The notes: generated by a model from the letters alone, not told the origin. 41,187 bases of DNA from Pediococcus ethanolidurans (GCF_001437405.1 NZ_JQBY01000014.1:1-41187); one strand, 5' to 3'. Counted from the first letter of the stretch, positions 8,116 to 16,550 are shown. Numbers and translations are program-made.

Positions 8116-9246
8116 TTAGTTCTTATCAAAATGGTGAAGTGCTAACCAACGAGCTGTTTGTCGAATATTTTCCTGACCATTTTGAATAGTCCTTTGTGAC
8201 TCTGGTACTTCGTCATTAATATTTTTGATTAATCTGATATTTTGGGGAAGGTCAACTAAATCTGCAGCCACTTTGCCCGCTAAAATTACAATTTGACAAT
8301 TTGAATTCCATTTCAAACTAGCTTTTGCGATACCAAAAGGAACCTTGCCACTTCTTGATTGAGTATCAAAAGAACCTTCACCAGTTATTACAAAATCTGC
8401 ATCTTGGCATAGTTTCTCAAACTGAGCTACTTCTAACATTTTGTTAATCCCTGATACAAGTTTAGCATCAAAAAAGGTTTTTAGACCAAAGCCCAGCCCA
8501 CCAGCGCTGCCAGTTCCCCAATCATTAGTATAATCAGTACCCAGATCTCGTTTCACAATTCTCGATAAATGAGCCAAATTATTTTCTAATTTTATTATCA
8601 TATTGGGGGTGGCTCCTTTTTGAGGTCCAAATATTTTGGAAGCACCATTTTCCCCTAACAAGGGATTAGCAACATCGTTAAACACTAAAATCCGTGGTAA
8701 AGAACTTAAATTCTGTGGCTTTTCAATTTTCGTTAATTGTGCCAACCCCTGATTACCAGAAGCAATTGGTCTATCTTGATCATTATAAAAGTGATAACCA
8801 AGTGCAGTTGCCGCACCAACTCCGCCATCATTAGTAGCACTACCACCAACACCCAGAAAAATTTCTTTAGGTTTATATTTTAAACAAGCTTGAATTAATT
8901 GACCAGTACCAAAGGTAGACGTTTTTAACGGATTTAGTTCTTCTGGTTTTAAATGTTCTATACCACTTGCCGAAGCCATGTCGATCACAGCTATTCTTCG
9001 CGTTGTGTTAATTCCAAATTGAGCATCTATGGGACGTCCCAACGCATCTTTGACCTGAACTTTATGAATAGTACCGCCTAATTGAGTCATCAGAACAGAC
9101 ATGGTACCCTCACCACCATCCGCCATTGGCAAAGGAATACAATTTAAATGACTGTCTATTGATTTTAAACCATTAATTATTTGATCGGTTGCCTGTTTTG
9201 CAGTCATACTATTTTTAAAAGAATCAGGAGCTACAATAATTTTCAT
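8116..9246 (-). CDS. Glycerate kinase (GK1 family)
   Basis: Phosphorylates D-glycerate with ATP, giving a phosphoglycerate that can enter glycolysis. The 376-aa length is normal. Family hallmarks are the N-terminal IIVAPDSFKNSMTA, the PMADGGEGT segment near residue 40, GVGGSATNDGG (ATP/glycerate site) and the C-terminal VITGEGSFDTQS block. The ATG is preceded by GAAGG. The gene follows the small protein upstream by only 10 nt, so the two are probably cotranscribed. Whether 2- or 3-phosphoglycerate is made cannot be seen from the sequence. Confidence 0.92.
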   Translation of the reverse strand: MKIIVAPDSFKNSMTAKQATDQIINGLKSIDSHLNCIPLPMADGGEGTMSVLMTQLGGTIHKVQVKDALGRPIDAQFGINTTRRIAVIDMASASGIEHLKPEELNPLKTSTFGTGQLIQACLKYKPKEIFLGVGGSATNDGGVGAATALGYHFYNDQDRPIASGNQGLAQLTKIEKPQNLSSLPRILVFNDVANPLLGENGASKIFGPQKGATPNMIIKLENNLAHLSRIVKRDLGTDYTNDWGTGSAGGLGFGLKTFFDAKLVSGINKMLEVAQFEKLCQDADFVITGEGSFDTQSRSGKVPFGIAKASLKWNSNCQIVILAGKVAADLVDLPQNIRLIKNINDEVPESQRTIQNGQENIRQTARWLALHHFDKN

Positions 9247-9256
9247 CGAAAGGCCT

Positions 9257-9499
9257 TCATTTAAAATGTTTTTTTATTTTATTAGCACGAATAAACTGAA
9301 TTGGAAGACAGTTTGTTGCCTCAACAACTGTATTATACTGAATTAATGAGGCTTTGTAACGATCCTGATAATTAATTTGCAGAATTTCAACTACCAATTT
9401 TGTTCTTAAGATATTGATAATCTTTCCAATAAACGGAAAATCTAAATCATCACATTTTCGACATTTTATTAACATTCCTACTTTGAATTTAGTCAGCAT
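9257..9499 (-). CDS. Small protein of unknown function, weakly DUF2187-like
   Basis: An 80-residue basic protein with alternating beta-strand-like segments (FIGKIINILRTKLVVEILQ) and no membrane helix or signal peptide. The pattern of a strand-turn-strand core followed by a TVVE segment loosely recalls short KOW/DUF2187 proteins, but this is only an impression. Two cysteines (CRKC) sit near residue 15. I place the start at the internal ATG (9497-9499), which has GGTGG 7 nt upstream, instead of a TTG five codons earlier that lacks a site. It is cotranscribed with glycerate kinase. Confidence 0.55.
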   Translation of the reverse strand: MLTKFKVGMLIKCRKCDDLDFPFIGKIINILRTKLVVEILQINYQDRYKASLIQYNTVVEATNCLPIQFIRANKIKKHFK

Positions 9500-9581
9500 T
9501 TTTATCGCCACCAATTATTAATATATATTCATGATAACAATTAGTTTTGTGTGTAAACAACAAATATGGCTCGTATTCATA

Positions 9582-9610
9582 TTGTAGTTTTGCTTGGTTT
9601 GCGTGATAAT
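9582..9610 (+). promoter_or_regulatory. Promoter of the two-TM protein gene
   Basis: TTGTAG (9582-9587) and GATAAT (9605-9610) with a 17-bp spacer, about 30 nt before the ATG at 9641. Confidence 0.5.
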
Positions 9611-9640
9611 TAAAGAAAATGATCAGTAAGGGGAATTTAT

Positions 9641-10273
9641 ATGTTATTTTTGTTCATTATGGCAATCATTGCACTTATTTTATCCATACTTCGACTAAGT
9701 ATGGTGATTCAAAACAGCGAACGTTTATTTTCACCAATTCTATTCACCGTGGTTTGTTTGGGATTAATTATCTATAGTGGATTTAATTTACCTTTTTGGC
9801 AAAAATCAAAATCTAGTACACAAAACACAACATCCACTTCTATACAAACAAAAGCAAATTCTTCTAAGAGTTTTTCTAGTACTTTTTCCAGTGCCGGTAA
9901 AAATGCTTTTCCAGATGAAACAACAAAGCAGAAAAAAGCTGCTCAGTCTGTCAAAGAAAACAACATTTTGAAATCTTTACAAAAAAACTATACAGGAACG
10001 GGTACAGTTAGTTTCAACAAATCAGACAAGGCATTCTATGTAAAACCAACCAATAAACAGTTTGTGAGTTCCTTAAAGTCCTTAGTCAAAACACCGTCAA
10101 ACGCTAAGTCTGCTAATTTTGATCAGATAGCCACTAATTTCAAAAAACTTTCTCTATCTATAAAAAAGAATTTAGGCAGTAATTATTCTGTATCCCTAAT
10201 GAATCCAAATGATAATTCCAAGCCACTTTTGACCGCTAAAGATGGTACAATTACTTACAACTATTTTAAATAA
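9641..10273 (+). CDS. Two-TM membrane protein with extracytoplasmic C-terminal domain, function unknown
   Basis: Not recognised. The 210-aa product has two TM helices (about residues 1-22 and 31-52), then a Ser/Thr/Lys-rich linker (about 55-105) and a lysine-rich C-terminal domain of about 100 residues that alternates strand- and helix-like segments. The linker resembles cell-wall-spanning linkers of lactobacilli, so an outside-facing C-terminus is plausible. AAGGGGA precedes the ATG. It is a single-gene unit with its own promoter and terminator, converging on mvaS. Confidence 0.7.
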   Translation: MLFLFIMAIIALILSILRLSMVIQNSERLFSPILFTVVCLGLIIYSGFNLPFWQKSKSSTQNTTSTSIQTKANSSKSFSSTFSSAGKNAFPDETTKQKKAAQSVKENNILKSLQKNYTGTGTVSFNKSDKAFYVKPTNKQFVSSLKSLVKTPSNAKSANFDQIATNFKKLSLSIKKNLGSNYSVSLMNPNDNSKPLLTAKDGTITYNYFK

Positions 10274-10275
10274 TT

Positions 10276-10317
10276 AAAAAAGATCAATCTGATAAAAATT
10301 GTCAGATTGATTTTTTT
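10276..10317. terminator. Bidirectional terminator between the two-TM protein gene and mvaS
   Basis: ATCAATCTGA (10283-10292) pairs perfectly with TCAGATTGAT (10302-10311), flanked by A6 on the left and T7 on the right. Confidence 0.85.
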
Positions 10318-11488
10318 AACGACTTCGATACTGTCTTTGTTGATTTTTTTGACCGCTTAAATAGAATTTGGCATCGTCTGCCTGGTAGTCCGTTTCAAAG
10401 TCTGTATTAGTCAGTGGCATTTGTGAAGCAAACATCTTTTCGTAGACGGGAATTTCTAATTCTTCTCGTTGTGACAAGATTTTAGTGATTATTGGTATAT
10501 TTAAAGCATCTTTAAAATTCGGTTGAACAGTCGTCACATAGAACTCGCCTTCTGCTCCAGATCCATAACTAAACAGACCGATTTTTTGACCAGCATTCAA
10601 ACTTTCACTATTAATCAACAATGACAACAGACTCAAATAAAGCGAACCGGTATAAAGATTTCCCACTTCCCGATTAAACATTCGTGAATACTCAAACTCT
10701 CGTAATAATTGATTTGCATGTATTTCACTGGTTTTCGATAAAATAGCTCTTAAGGCTTTTAAACCCATTTTTGTATAGGGAAGATGAAACACAATTGCTT
10801 GTAACTCAGAAATCTTTAAATTGGTTTGTTTTTGATATTGCGTAAAGGTTCGTTGAAAAAAATCAATGTACTGTTGTGATGAATACTTACCGTCAACTAG
10901 TGCTTGAGTTTCATATAAAGGTCGCCAAAAGTCCATAATGTCTGCCACATAATGAGCCGACCCTTCTTCAATGCTTAAAATTGCAGGATTAGCACTAATA
11001 ATCACCGCCATGGCACCACCACCTTGAGTGGGCTCTCCCGGAGTATGCAAACCATACCGGGCAATATCTGCACCTATCACTAATACCTGACTATCTGCAT
11101 GCGCTAATACATGATCTTTTGCCAATTGAACACCAGCGGTCATAGCATAACACGCTTGTTTTAGTTCCACACTTTGAACTGTATTGGGTAATTTCAGTAG
11201 GTGTTGAAGATAAATTGCCGCCGACTTAGAATTGTCGATACCAGATTCAGTACCAAACAAAATAAGATCAATTTTTTGACGATTATCATCATCAATAATT
11301 TGATCGGCTGCATTAGCCGCCATGGTTACCGCATCCTGCGAGTTTGGAATCACTGCCTGCTTGCGTTGACCAATTCCAATTAGATATTTGTTAGGATCTT
11401 CATTTCGTGCACGAGCCAATTTAGCCATGTCTACATACCATTTTGGTGTATAAAATCCAATTCTATCTATTCCAACTTTCACGTTCAT
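10316..11488 (-). CDS. mvaS: Hydroxymethylglutaryl-CoA synthase
   Basis: Condenses acetyl-CoA and acetoacetyl-CoA to HMG-CoA, the committed entry to the mevalonate route that lactobacilli use for isoprenoids. It is a thiolase-fold enzyme of 390 aa with catalytic Cys113 (KQACYAM), Glu81 (GTESG) and His235 (VFHLPY), each two residues beyond the Enterococcus MvaS positions. The ATG has GGAGGG upstream. It stands alone, not beside other mevalonate genes. Confidence 0.94.
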   Translation of the reverse strand: MNVKVGIDRIGFYTPKWYVDMAKLARARNEDPNKYLIGIGQRKQAVIPNSQDAVTMAANAADQIIDDDNRQKIDLILFGTESGIDNSKSAAIYLQHLLKLPNTVQSVELKQACYAMTAGVQLAKDHVLAHADSQVLVIGADIARYGLHTPGEPTQGGGAMAVIISANPAILSIEEGSAHYVADIMDFWRPLYETQALVDGKYSSQQYIDFFQRTFTQYQKQTNLKISELQAIVFHLPYTKMGLKALRAILSKTSEIHANQLLREFEYSRMFNREVGNLYTGSLYLSLLSLLINSESLNAGQKIGLFSYGSGAEGEFYVTTVQPNFKDALNIPIITKILSQREELEIPVYEKMFASQMPLTNTDFETDYQADDAKFYLSGQKNQQRQYRSR

Positions 11489-11562
11489 TTACCCTCCGCC
11501 ATTTTTCTGTAAACATAAAACTTTTGTATTTATTTTAACATATAAAAAGATTCCGCTTTGAA

Positions 11563-11688
11563 TCTGATATCAGACATTTAAAAAAGCTTAAATTAGTGAT
11601 TCACATATATAAAGCGTTTACTTCGACTTTTTTCCTTAAAAAACTTACGAGAAGAAAAAATTTATGCTAGTGTAATCACTTGTCTGAT
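11563..11688. promoter_or_regulatory. Operator-like repeats upstream of the MFS exporter
   Basis: This intergenic stretch has a perfect palindrome TCTGATATCAGA (11563-11574). The octamer ATCAGACA (11569-11576) reappears inverted as TGTCTGAT at 11681-11688, just before the MFS ribosome binding site, and GTGATTCAC is a further short palindrome. They look like regulator half-sites, but no regulator gene lies next to them. Confidence 0.35.
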
Positions 11689-11712
11689 AAAAAAGTAAAG
11701 GAGTTTTTAATT

Positions 11713-13143
11713 ATGTCGGAAAGTTCTGCGAATAATACCGCCGCTCCATCAGCGGCAGTCCCCGTCAAACATCCCATGCTTGCCATGATGGGCATGTTGA
11801 TTGGTGGTTTTGTCGGAATGCTAAGTGAAACCTCACTTAACATTGCCTTACCAAGCCTGATGGTTAAGCTAAACGTTAGTGTTGGTACCGTTCAATGGTT
11901 AGTAACTGGTTACATGTTAATCATTGGGATTGTACTACCACTTTCAAGTTTACTTACCAAATGGTTTTCAACACGTCAACTTATCATCTTTGGATTAGTT
12001 GATTTTATGGTTGGTGCTATTATTTCAGCTATTGCACCAAGTTTCACTGTTTTACTAATTGGTCGTATGATTCAAGGAATCGCCACTGGTCTGGTGTTAC
12101 CATTGATGTTTACGGTCGCAACCTTAATTTTTCCACCCTATAAGTTAGGTACGGCAATGGGATTAATTGGTTTAGTAATTATGTTTGCCCCAGCAATTGG
12201 CCCGACTTTATCAGGGATAATTTTAGGAGTCCTTTCCTGGCGCTGGATTTTTTGGTTGTTTGTGCCATTTTTGTTGATTGGTACTTTTTTTGCCATCAAA
12301 TATCTACCAAACGTCAATAAGCTCACCAAACCAAGAATTGACGTTTTTTCAATCTTATTATCAACAATCGGTTTTGGTGGTTTGGTCACGGCAGTCAGCA
12401 TGGCAAGTAATTATGGTTGGGGTTCAGCCACCGTGTTGATTACCTTAGTTGTTTCACTGCTAGTACTTGTTGCTTATATCTATCGACAATTACACTCTAA
12501 TGCACCAATTTTAAACTTTCATGTTTTTGAACGTCCCAACTTCAGAATTGGTGCCATTCTGGTTATGTTAGATTTTGGCATTATTCTTTCTTCAATGTAC
12601 TTATTACCAATGTTTTGGCAAAACGGTCTCGCTATTGCTGTTGCATTAACTGGGGTTGTTATGTTACCTGGCGGTGTTGTGAATGCAATATTCTCAGCAA
12701 TTTCAGGACGAATTTATGACCGTTTTGGTGCCCGTTTGTTAGCATTACTGGGCTTTTTAATTGTGATTATCGGTGTCGTCATGTTACTATTTACGACTTC
12801 CCATTCAGCCGTTTGGTACGTTATTTTGGCCCATATTGTAATCATGATTGGCGCCCCATTAGCCATGTCACCAACGCAAACGTTTGGTTTAAATGCTTTG
12901 GACGCGCATACTGCTGGCGATGGAAGTACAATTATGAATACCTTTCAACAAATTATTGGTGCAATTTCGACTGCAGTTGCCACAAGTTTGCTTGGTCTTG
13001 GACAACATGCCTCTTCAGCACCTTTAAATTCACAAAACGCCTTTACAAATGGCGTTCATTTCGGTTTGTTTTTCCCATTGATACTGGCTATCGTTGCATT
13101 TTTACTTTCGTTCACTATTAATGATAAAACCGAAACTAAATAG
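11713..13143 (+). CDS. MFS drug exporter, DHA2 (14-TM, EmrB/LmrB/QacA) family
   Basis: Proton-driven exporter of drugs or other small molecules. The 476-aa product has about 14 hydrophobic helices. Near the start is the LNIALPSLMVKLNVSVGTVQWLVTGY-type segment (here ALPSLM...VQWLVTGYML), and motif C-like GPTLSG lies in helix 5. The ATG at 11713 follows AAAGGAG by 9 nt; a longer frame from TTG at 11680 has no binding site. The closest groups are LmrB-like lincomycin exporters, but the substrate cannot be read from sequence. Confidence 0.9.
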   Translation: MSESSANNTAAPSAAVPVKHPMLAMMGMLIGGFVGMLSETSLNIALPSLMVKLNVSVGTVQWLVTGYMLIIGIVLPLSSLLTKWFSTRQLIIFGLVDFMVGAIISAIAPSFTVLLIGRMIQGIATGLVLPLMFTVATLIFPPYKLGTAMGLIGLVIMFAPAIGPTLSGIILGVLSWRWIFWLFVPFLLIGTFFAIKYLPNVNKLTKPRIDVFSILLSTIGFGGLVTAVSMASNYGWGSATVLITLVVSLLVLVAYIYRQLHSNAPILNFHVFERPNFRIGAILVMLDFGIILSSMYLLPMFWQNGLAIAVALTGVVMLPGGVVNAIFSAISGRIYDRFGARLLALLGFLIVIIGVVMLLFTTSHSAVWYVILAHIVIMIGAPLAMSPTQTFGLNALDAHTAGDGSTIMNTFQQIIGAISTAVATSLLGLGQHASSAPLNSQNAFTNGVHFGLFFPLILAIVAFLLSFTINDKTETK

Positions 13144-13170
13144 AAAAATGCGTTTATTCACAAAAAACTA

Positions 13171-13226
13171 TAAAGTGCCTCACAATCATTAGACTATTTA
13201 TCTAACAATTATGAGGCACTTTATTT
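13171..13226. terminator. Large hairpin terminator after the MFS exporter
   Basis: A perfect 12-bp stem, TAAAGTGCCTCA (13171-13182) with TGAGGCACTTTA (13212-13223), encloses a second hairpin (TTAGA/TCTAA). T-rich on the right and A-rich on the left, so it can act in both directions. Confidence 0.8.
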
Positions 13227-13394
13227 TGAATAAATGTTTTTATTAATTTTGATAATGATAGTACATAATTTTTAGACCGTCCAAAATGACTGTCGAAACC
13301 AAAACAACCACTATAACCAATAAGACAAAGTTTAAAGACAAATAAACTGTCTAAATTTCCCAATGATTCAATAAAATCTGCTAAAATATACATG

Positions 13395-13450
13395 AAAGAC
13401 CTGTATCCTTTCCTTTAATCTTCGTCGATTAAAAGGCTACAGGTCTTTTT
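13395..13450 (+). terminator. Long hairpin with plus-strand T-run
   Basis: AAAGACCTGTA (13395-13405) pairs with TACAGGTCTTT (13438-13448). An inner stem pairs CCTTTAATC with GATTAAAAGG. TTTTT follows on the plus strand only, so it would end a plus-strand RNA, although no plus-strand gene is seen between 13227 and here. Confidence 0.6.
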
Positions 13451-13475
13451 CTCTATATTCAACTCAAAATGAATA

Positions 13476-13504
13476 TTCCTAGAATTTTATTGACAATCTA
13501 GGAA
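13476..13504 (-). terminator. Probable terminator of the crcB pair
   Basis: TTCCTAGA (13476-13483) pairs with TCTAGGAA (13497-13504) with a 13-nt loop. It is the first hairpin after the second crcB gene on the minus strand; the following tract (TATTCATTTT) is only moderately U-rich. Confidence 0.5.
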
Positions 13505-13513
13505 AACCTTACA

Positions 13514-13867
13514 CTAACAAATTAAGGCGCCAAGGCTGACAGCCATGATCCCAATAACCAAGGAAAACAGGATATATTCAACCGCCATCCGATAGCGACG
13601 TTCCTGAAGTAAAACCATTGTTTCAAGACTCATTGTAGAGAACGTAGACAGGCCACCACAAAAACCGATGGCCATGATCGCATACCAATTACTACTCTCT
13701 AAAGTAGTTGCTGCTAAAAAGCCTATCACAAAACATGCCAAAATGTTAATTATCAGTGTTCCAAACGGAAAATAGGAAGGTATCCGTTTTTTAATAATTT
13801 TTGTTAATTCATATCTGGTAATAGCACCGACACTTGCCCCTACCCCAATCAAACTAACGGTCATCAT
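13514..13867 (-). CDS. crcB: Fluoride channel CrcB/Fluc, second subunit of a tandem pair
   Basis: 117-aa membrane protein with four TM helices that forms a dual-topology fluoride channel removing toxic F-. Visible Fluc signatures are GASVGAITRYE near the N-terminus, FGTLIINIL in TM2 (pore Asn) and GGLSTFSTMSLE in TM3 (Na+ site and Phe box). The usual NxxG after the pore Asn reads NILA, so one conserved Gly is Ala. It overlaps the upstream crcB by four bases (ATGA) and has its own AAGGAGG. Tandem crcB genes with opposite topology often form heterodimers. Confidence 0.9.
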   Translation of the reverse strand: MMTVSLIGVGASVGAITRYELTKIIKKRIPSYFPFGTLIINILACFVIGFLAATTLESSNWYAIMAIGFCGGLSTFSTMSLETMVLLQERRYRMAVEYILFSLVIGIMAVSLGALIC

Positions 13868-14253
13868 TTGGCATCCTCCTTTTGTGGATATATCTTTTCA
13901 CCAAATTTGATTCCCAACCAAGCACCAATTATGCCGCTCAGAATACTTGCCGTGAGATAAACAAAGCTCAACAGATAATGATGATTTCCTAATAATTTAA
14001 ATATTTCTAACGAAAATGAGGAGAAAGTTGTGAACGCACCAATTAATCCAGTTCCCAGCCCCAAAGTTAATCTTTGCGAGACTCGTTCATTTAAACTCCA
14101 AGTGGTGGTTAACAAGGCTAATAAAAAGCTGCCCAGAACATTAATTAAAAAAGTGGCAATCGGGAAATTATCCAATGAAGGAATTAATTGATCAAGTTCA
14201 TATCGCAAGATACCACCTATAAAAGCAAATACGCCAATAATTAATTCATCCAT
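13864..14253 (-). CDS. crcB: Fluoride channel CrcB/Fluc, first subunit of a tandem pair
   Basis: 129-aa, four-TM partner of the following gene. Signatures are FIGGILRYELD, FLINVLGSFLLA in TM2 with the pore Asn and intact Gly, and GLIGAFTTFSSFSLE in TM3. The short charged C-terminus (GEKIYPQKEDAK) runs into the next start codon. The start ATG has only a weak site (AGAGG). I looked for a fluoride riboswitch in the roughly 100 nt upstream and did not recognise one. Confidence 0.9.
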   Translation of the reverse strand: MDELIIGVFAFIGGILRYELDQLIPSLDNFPIATFLINVLGSFLLALLTTTWSLNERVSQRLTLGLGTGLIGAFTTFSSFSLEIFKLLGNHHYLLSFVYLTASILSGIIGAWLGIKFGEKIYPQKEDAK

Positions 14254-14353
14254 TAAACTGCCTCTTCTCTAATTTACTGCAAAACATAACCTCAAGTTTA
14301 TCAAAAATCTCTGTTTATGAAAAGGCTGAAAGTTTTCATAAATGTTTCATAGT

Positions 14354-14414
14354 TTCAAAAAAGAACTGTATTAGTGTTTGACCATTGATATAGTCCACAC
14401 TAATGCAGTTCTTT
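14354..14414 (-). terminator. Terminator of tRNA-Ser
   Basis: An 18-bp stem (14360-14377 with 14397-14414, one G-T pair) with a 19-nt loop is followed on the minus strand by TTTTTT. It lies 16 nt after the tRNA 3' end. Confidence 0.85.
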
Positions 14415-14430
14415 GTCACATTTCTATTAA

Positions 14431-14517
14431 GGAGAGTACAGGATTTGAACCTGCGCGCCGGTATTAGCCGGTTCGCCGGATTTCGAGTCCGGTGCATTAC
14501 CACTCTGCCAACTCTCC
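14431..14517 (-). tRNA. tRNA-Ser (anticodon CGA)
   Basis: The minus strand folds into an 87-nt class II tRNA: 7-bp acceptor stem GGAGAGT/ACTCTCC, 5-bp anticodon stem CCGGA/TCCGG around loop CTCGAAA (anticodon CGA, reading UCG), long variable arm with CCGG/CCGG pairing, and TTCAAAT T-loop. CCA is not encoded. The base after the acceptor stem (discriminator 73) is U in this alignment, whereas serine tRNAs normally have G. Confidence 0.93.
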
Positions 14518-14586
14518 AAAGTACTGAACCAGTATACCAAAAAATTGTACACTTGGCAAAAATTAGTCAATTGTAAATACTATTAA

Positions 14587-14616
14587 TTGCCATCAAACCT
14601 ATAATGCGCGTAAAAT
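14587..14616 (+). promoter_or_regulatory. Promoter of the degV gene
   Basis: TTGCCA (14587-14592) and TAAAAT (14611-14616) with an 18-bp spacer, about 30 nt before the ATG. Confidence 0.5.
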
Positions 14617-14648
14617 GAGAACCATAAATATGACTATAGGAGAATAAA

Positions 14649-15518
14649 ATGTATCAGTTACTAACAGATTCAGCCGTTGACCTGCCTTATCAACTTCTTG
14701 CGGATAATGATGTAAAATTTATCTCCATGCACGTGACAATTGATGGAAAAGAATCTATCGATGATCTAGAACATAACTTTGATTTACCAAAATTTTATCA
14801 ACAAATTGCAAACGGCGTGATGCCTTCAACCACACAAATTAATATCGGGCAATTTATTGAATTTTTTAAACCTTTTGTGAAGGCCAATGTACCTATTTTG
14901 TATCTTGGCTTTTCTTCTGGCTTAAGTGGCACCTTCAACAATGCGCAACAGGCTAAAAGAATGCTAGTTCATGCCTATCCGGAAGCAAAAATCGTCCTTG
15001 TGGATTCTTTAGCAGCGTGTTGTGGACAAGGTCTCATGCTGTTAGATGCAATTGACAAGCAAAAAGCAGGCATGAAAATTGACCAACTTGCGGATTGGTT
15101 AACCGAGAATCGTCTATATTATCATCAATGGTTTACCGTAAATGATCTCAATTATCTGTATCATGGTGGTCGTGTTTCGCGGACATCTGCAACTTTGGGT
15201 TCTCTTTTACAAATTAAACCAGTTATGGACGTGGATACTTTTGGCCACTTACGACCAGTTAAGAAAGTACGCACACGGCGACGGTCACTTGAGGCACTAG
15301 CTTCAAATACCGTGAGAGATCTAAAAAACACTGTAAATCCTCGAATTCTGATCGCAACTAGTGATGATAATAAGGCGGCTAGGACAGTGCAAACACAAAT
15401 TCTGCGGCATATTCCAAACGCACAAATCTCACTGGAACACATTGGTCCCACTATTGCTAGCCATACCGGTCTAGGGTGCGTGGCAGTCTTTTCATTTGGA
15501 AAAACTAAACGTAAATAA
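14649..15518 (+). CDS. DegV family fatty-acid-binding protein (FakB-like)
   Basis: 289-aa cytosolic protein. DegV/FakB proteins hold a fatty acid for phosphorylation by FakA in the uptake of exogenous fatty acids. Family marks are TDSAVDLP at residues 6-13, STTQ (60-63) and SSGLSGTFNNAQ (89-100), which line the lipid carboxylate site, and the YHGGRVSR segment. A TATAGGAG site precedes the ATG. It is a single-gene unit; no fakA homologue is in the window, so its specificity is unknown. Confidence 0.9.
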   Translation: MYQLLTDSAVDLPYQLLADNDVKFISMHVTIDGKESIDDLEHNFDLPKFYQQIANGVMPSTTQINIGQFIEFFKPFVKANVPILYLGFSSGLSGTFNNAQQAKRMLVHAYPEAKIVLVDSLAACCGQGLMLLDAIDKQKAGMKIDQLADWLTENRLYYHQWFTVNDLNYLYHGGRVSRTSATLGSLLQIKPVMDVDTFGHLRPVKKVRTRRRSLEALASNTVRDLKNTVNPRILIATSDDNKAARTVQTQILRHIPNAQISLEHIGPTIASHTGLGCVAVFSFGKTKRK

Positions 15519-15553
15519 AAATGCTACCTAAGTTCAGTGAGGTAGCATTTTTC
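15516..15553. terminator. Bidirectional terminator between degV and the TMEM175-type gene
   Basis: AAATGCTACCT pairs perfectly with AGGTAGCATTT around a 9-10-nt loop, with A-run left and T-run right. Confidence 0.85.
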
Positions 15554-15561
15554 ATTCGAAT

Positions 15562-16413
15562 TTATTTTCTTGTGTTGTCCTTACTTAGCCAGTCTCGATT
15601 TAGTCGCCCTTTTCCAGTATAGTTAGTATTTATCTTTTGCGCATCTAGCCCGCTATCTTTAAAAAGTTTTCGCATTTCTTCAGCCATATCGGCCTGCCAA
15701 TTGGGGTTACTTCTTCTTTGATGGGAATACTTTTGACCAATTTCACGTTGTTTCTTTCGGAAATCTCGTAAATCAACATTGGAAAACTCTAAATACTTAT
15801 CCTGATTTGCCGGTGAGAGTTGAGTAACCTCTTCCAGATCAGAATGATCATCCCGATTAAAAACGAATGAAATTAGCGGCAAAGTTAAATAGCACCATAA
15901 AGCCCAATTTGGCTCGAAATATGCCAAAATTAAAACGGCCACGTTAATCATACCCAAAGAGTTGCTATGATTCAGATAAATCTTATTAAATATTTTCTTG
16001 ATGTCGATCGTATCATTATATTTTTGGTGAATAACCGAATAACTGACAAGCATAAACAGACCATTGACAATAAACGTCAGAATACCGTACGCCATAACCG
16101 TGTGACGATTGGTATCGACAGTAATCAACTTAGTAAATGTCGGTGTTAAGGACAAAAAGGCTAAGAAAATAAATTCTAAAATAAAAACATGATTATTCAT
16201 AGTCTCTGCATCGTTATAAAGAATTGAATGTTGGTACCAGATGTTAGCAACAAAACAAAAACTAATGAAGAAAATTCCGATCGCCTTACCAAATTGTAAA
16301 TATTCTGCTAAGGAATCATGCTGTGGCATTGGCAACTCCAACACCATAATCGTAATAATAATTGCAATTACGGCATCACTAAACATGTCCAGTCGTTCTT
16401 TTAGTTTTTCCAT
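15562..16413 (-). CDS. TMEM175 family (DUF1211) potassium channel-like membrane protein
   Basis: 283-aa protein. The N-terminal helix carries the family signature RxxxFSDAxxAIxxTxxxLEL (residues 7-27), whose hydrophobic Ile/Leu ring forms the pore constriction in bacterial TMEM175 channels. About six TM helices (residues 1-200) are followed by a charged cytoplasmic tail of about 80 residues rich in Arg/Lys/Asp, longer than in the second copy at 32 kb. I use the ATG at 16411-16413 (AAGGAAG upstream) instead of the longer frame, since the signature then lies at the usual place. A K+ leak conductance is inferred from the family. Confidence 0.85.
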   Translation of the reverse strand: MEKLKERLDMFSDAVIAIIITIMVLELPMPQHDSLAEYLQFGKAIGIFFISFCFVANIWYQHSILYNDAETMNNHVFILEFIFLAFLSLTPTFTKLITVDTNRHTVMAYGILTFIVNGLFMLVSYSVIHQKYNDTIDIKKIFNKIYLNHSNSLGMINVAVLILAYFEPNWALWCYLTLPLISFVFNRDDHSDLEEVTQLSPANQDKYLEFSNVDLRDFRKKQREIGQKYSHQRRSNPNWQADMAEEMRKLFKDSGLDAQKINTNYTGKGRLNRDWLSKDNTRK

Positions 16414-16550
16414 TATGTGCTGCTTCCTTTTCTGTATACTAATTTCAATATTCGTAAAATTAAACCTCATATGATTACAGTTCTAGAATACCCAAACACC
16501 TTATTTTCAGCAACTGCTCAGGTACAATTTTGAATCCTTAACTAGATTAA

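Larger units (their letters stand above)
13227..13513. other. Structured gap downstream of the crcB pair
   Basis: Together with the flanking hairpin this gap exceeds 300 bases and has no gene I can support. It holds a 63-codon open frame on the minus strand (13202-13393) with poorly placed ribosome binding sequence. In another minus frame there is a TTG-initiated run of about 32 very hydrophobic codons (from about 13339 to 13241) ending in KIMYYHYQN. Two hairpins lie at its left end (13395-13450 and 13476-13504). The arrangement recalls type I toxin loci but is not proven. Confidence 0.35.

Noticed and set aside
11608-11635. Catabolite-responsive (cre) site around AAAGCGTTTAC, and a similar one near 27100
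   Set aside because: Both miss the key TG of the consensus on one side, so the resemblance is too weak.
13202-13393. 63-codon minus-strand open frame
   Set aside because: Its start lies in the stem of a hairpin with the Shine-Dalgarno-like GGAAAGGA 12 nt away, its end runs into a terminator, and the sequence resembles no family I know. Kept only as part of the gap description.
14254-14353. Fluoride riboswitch ahead of the crcB pair
   Set aside because: I looked for the GGnGAUGG start and the pseudoknot elements on the minus strand and did not find them; the hairpin further upstream is the tRNA-Ser terminator.
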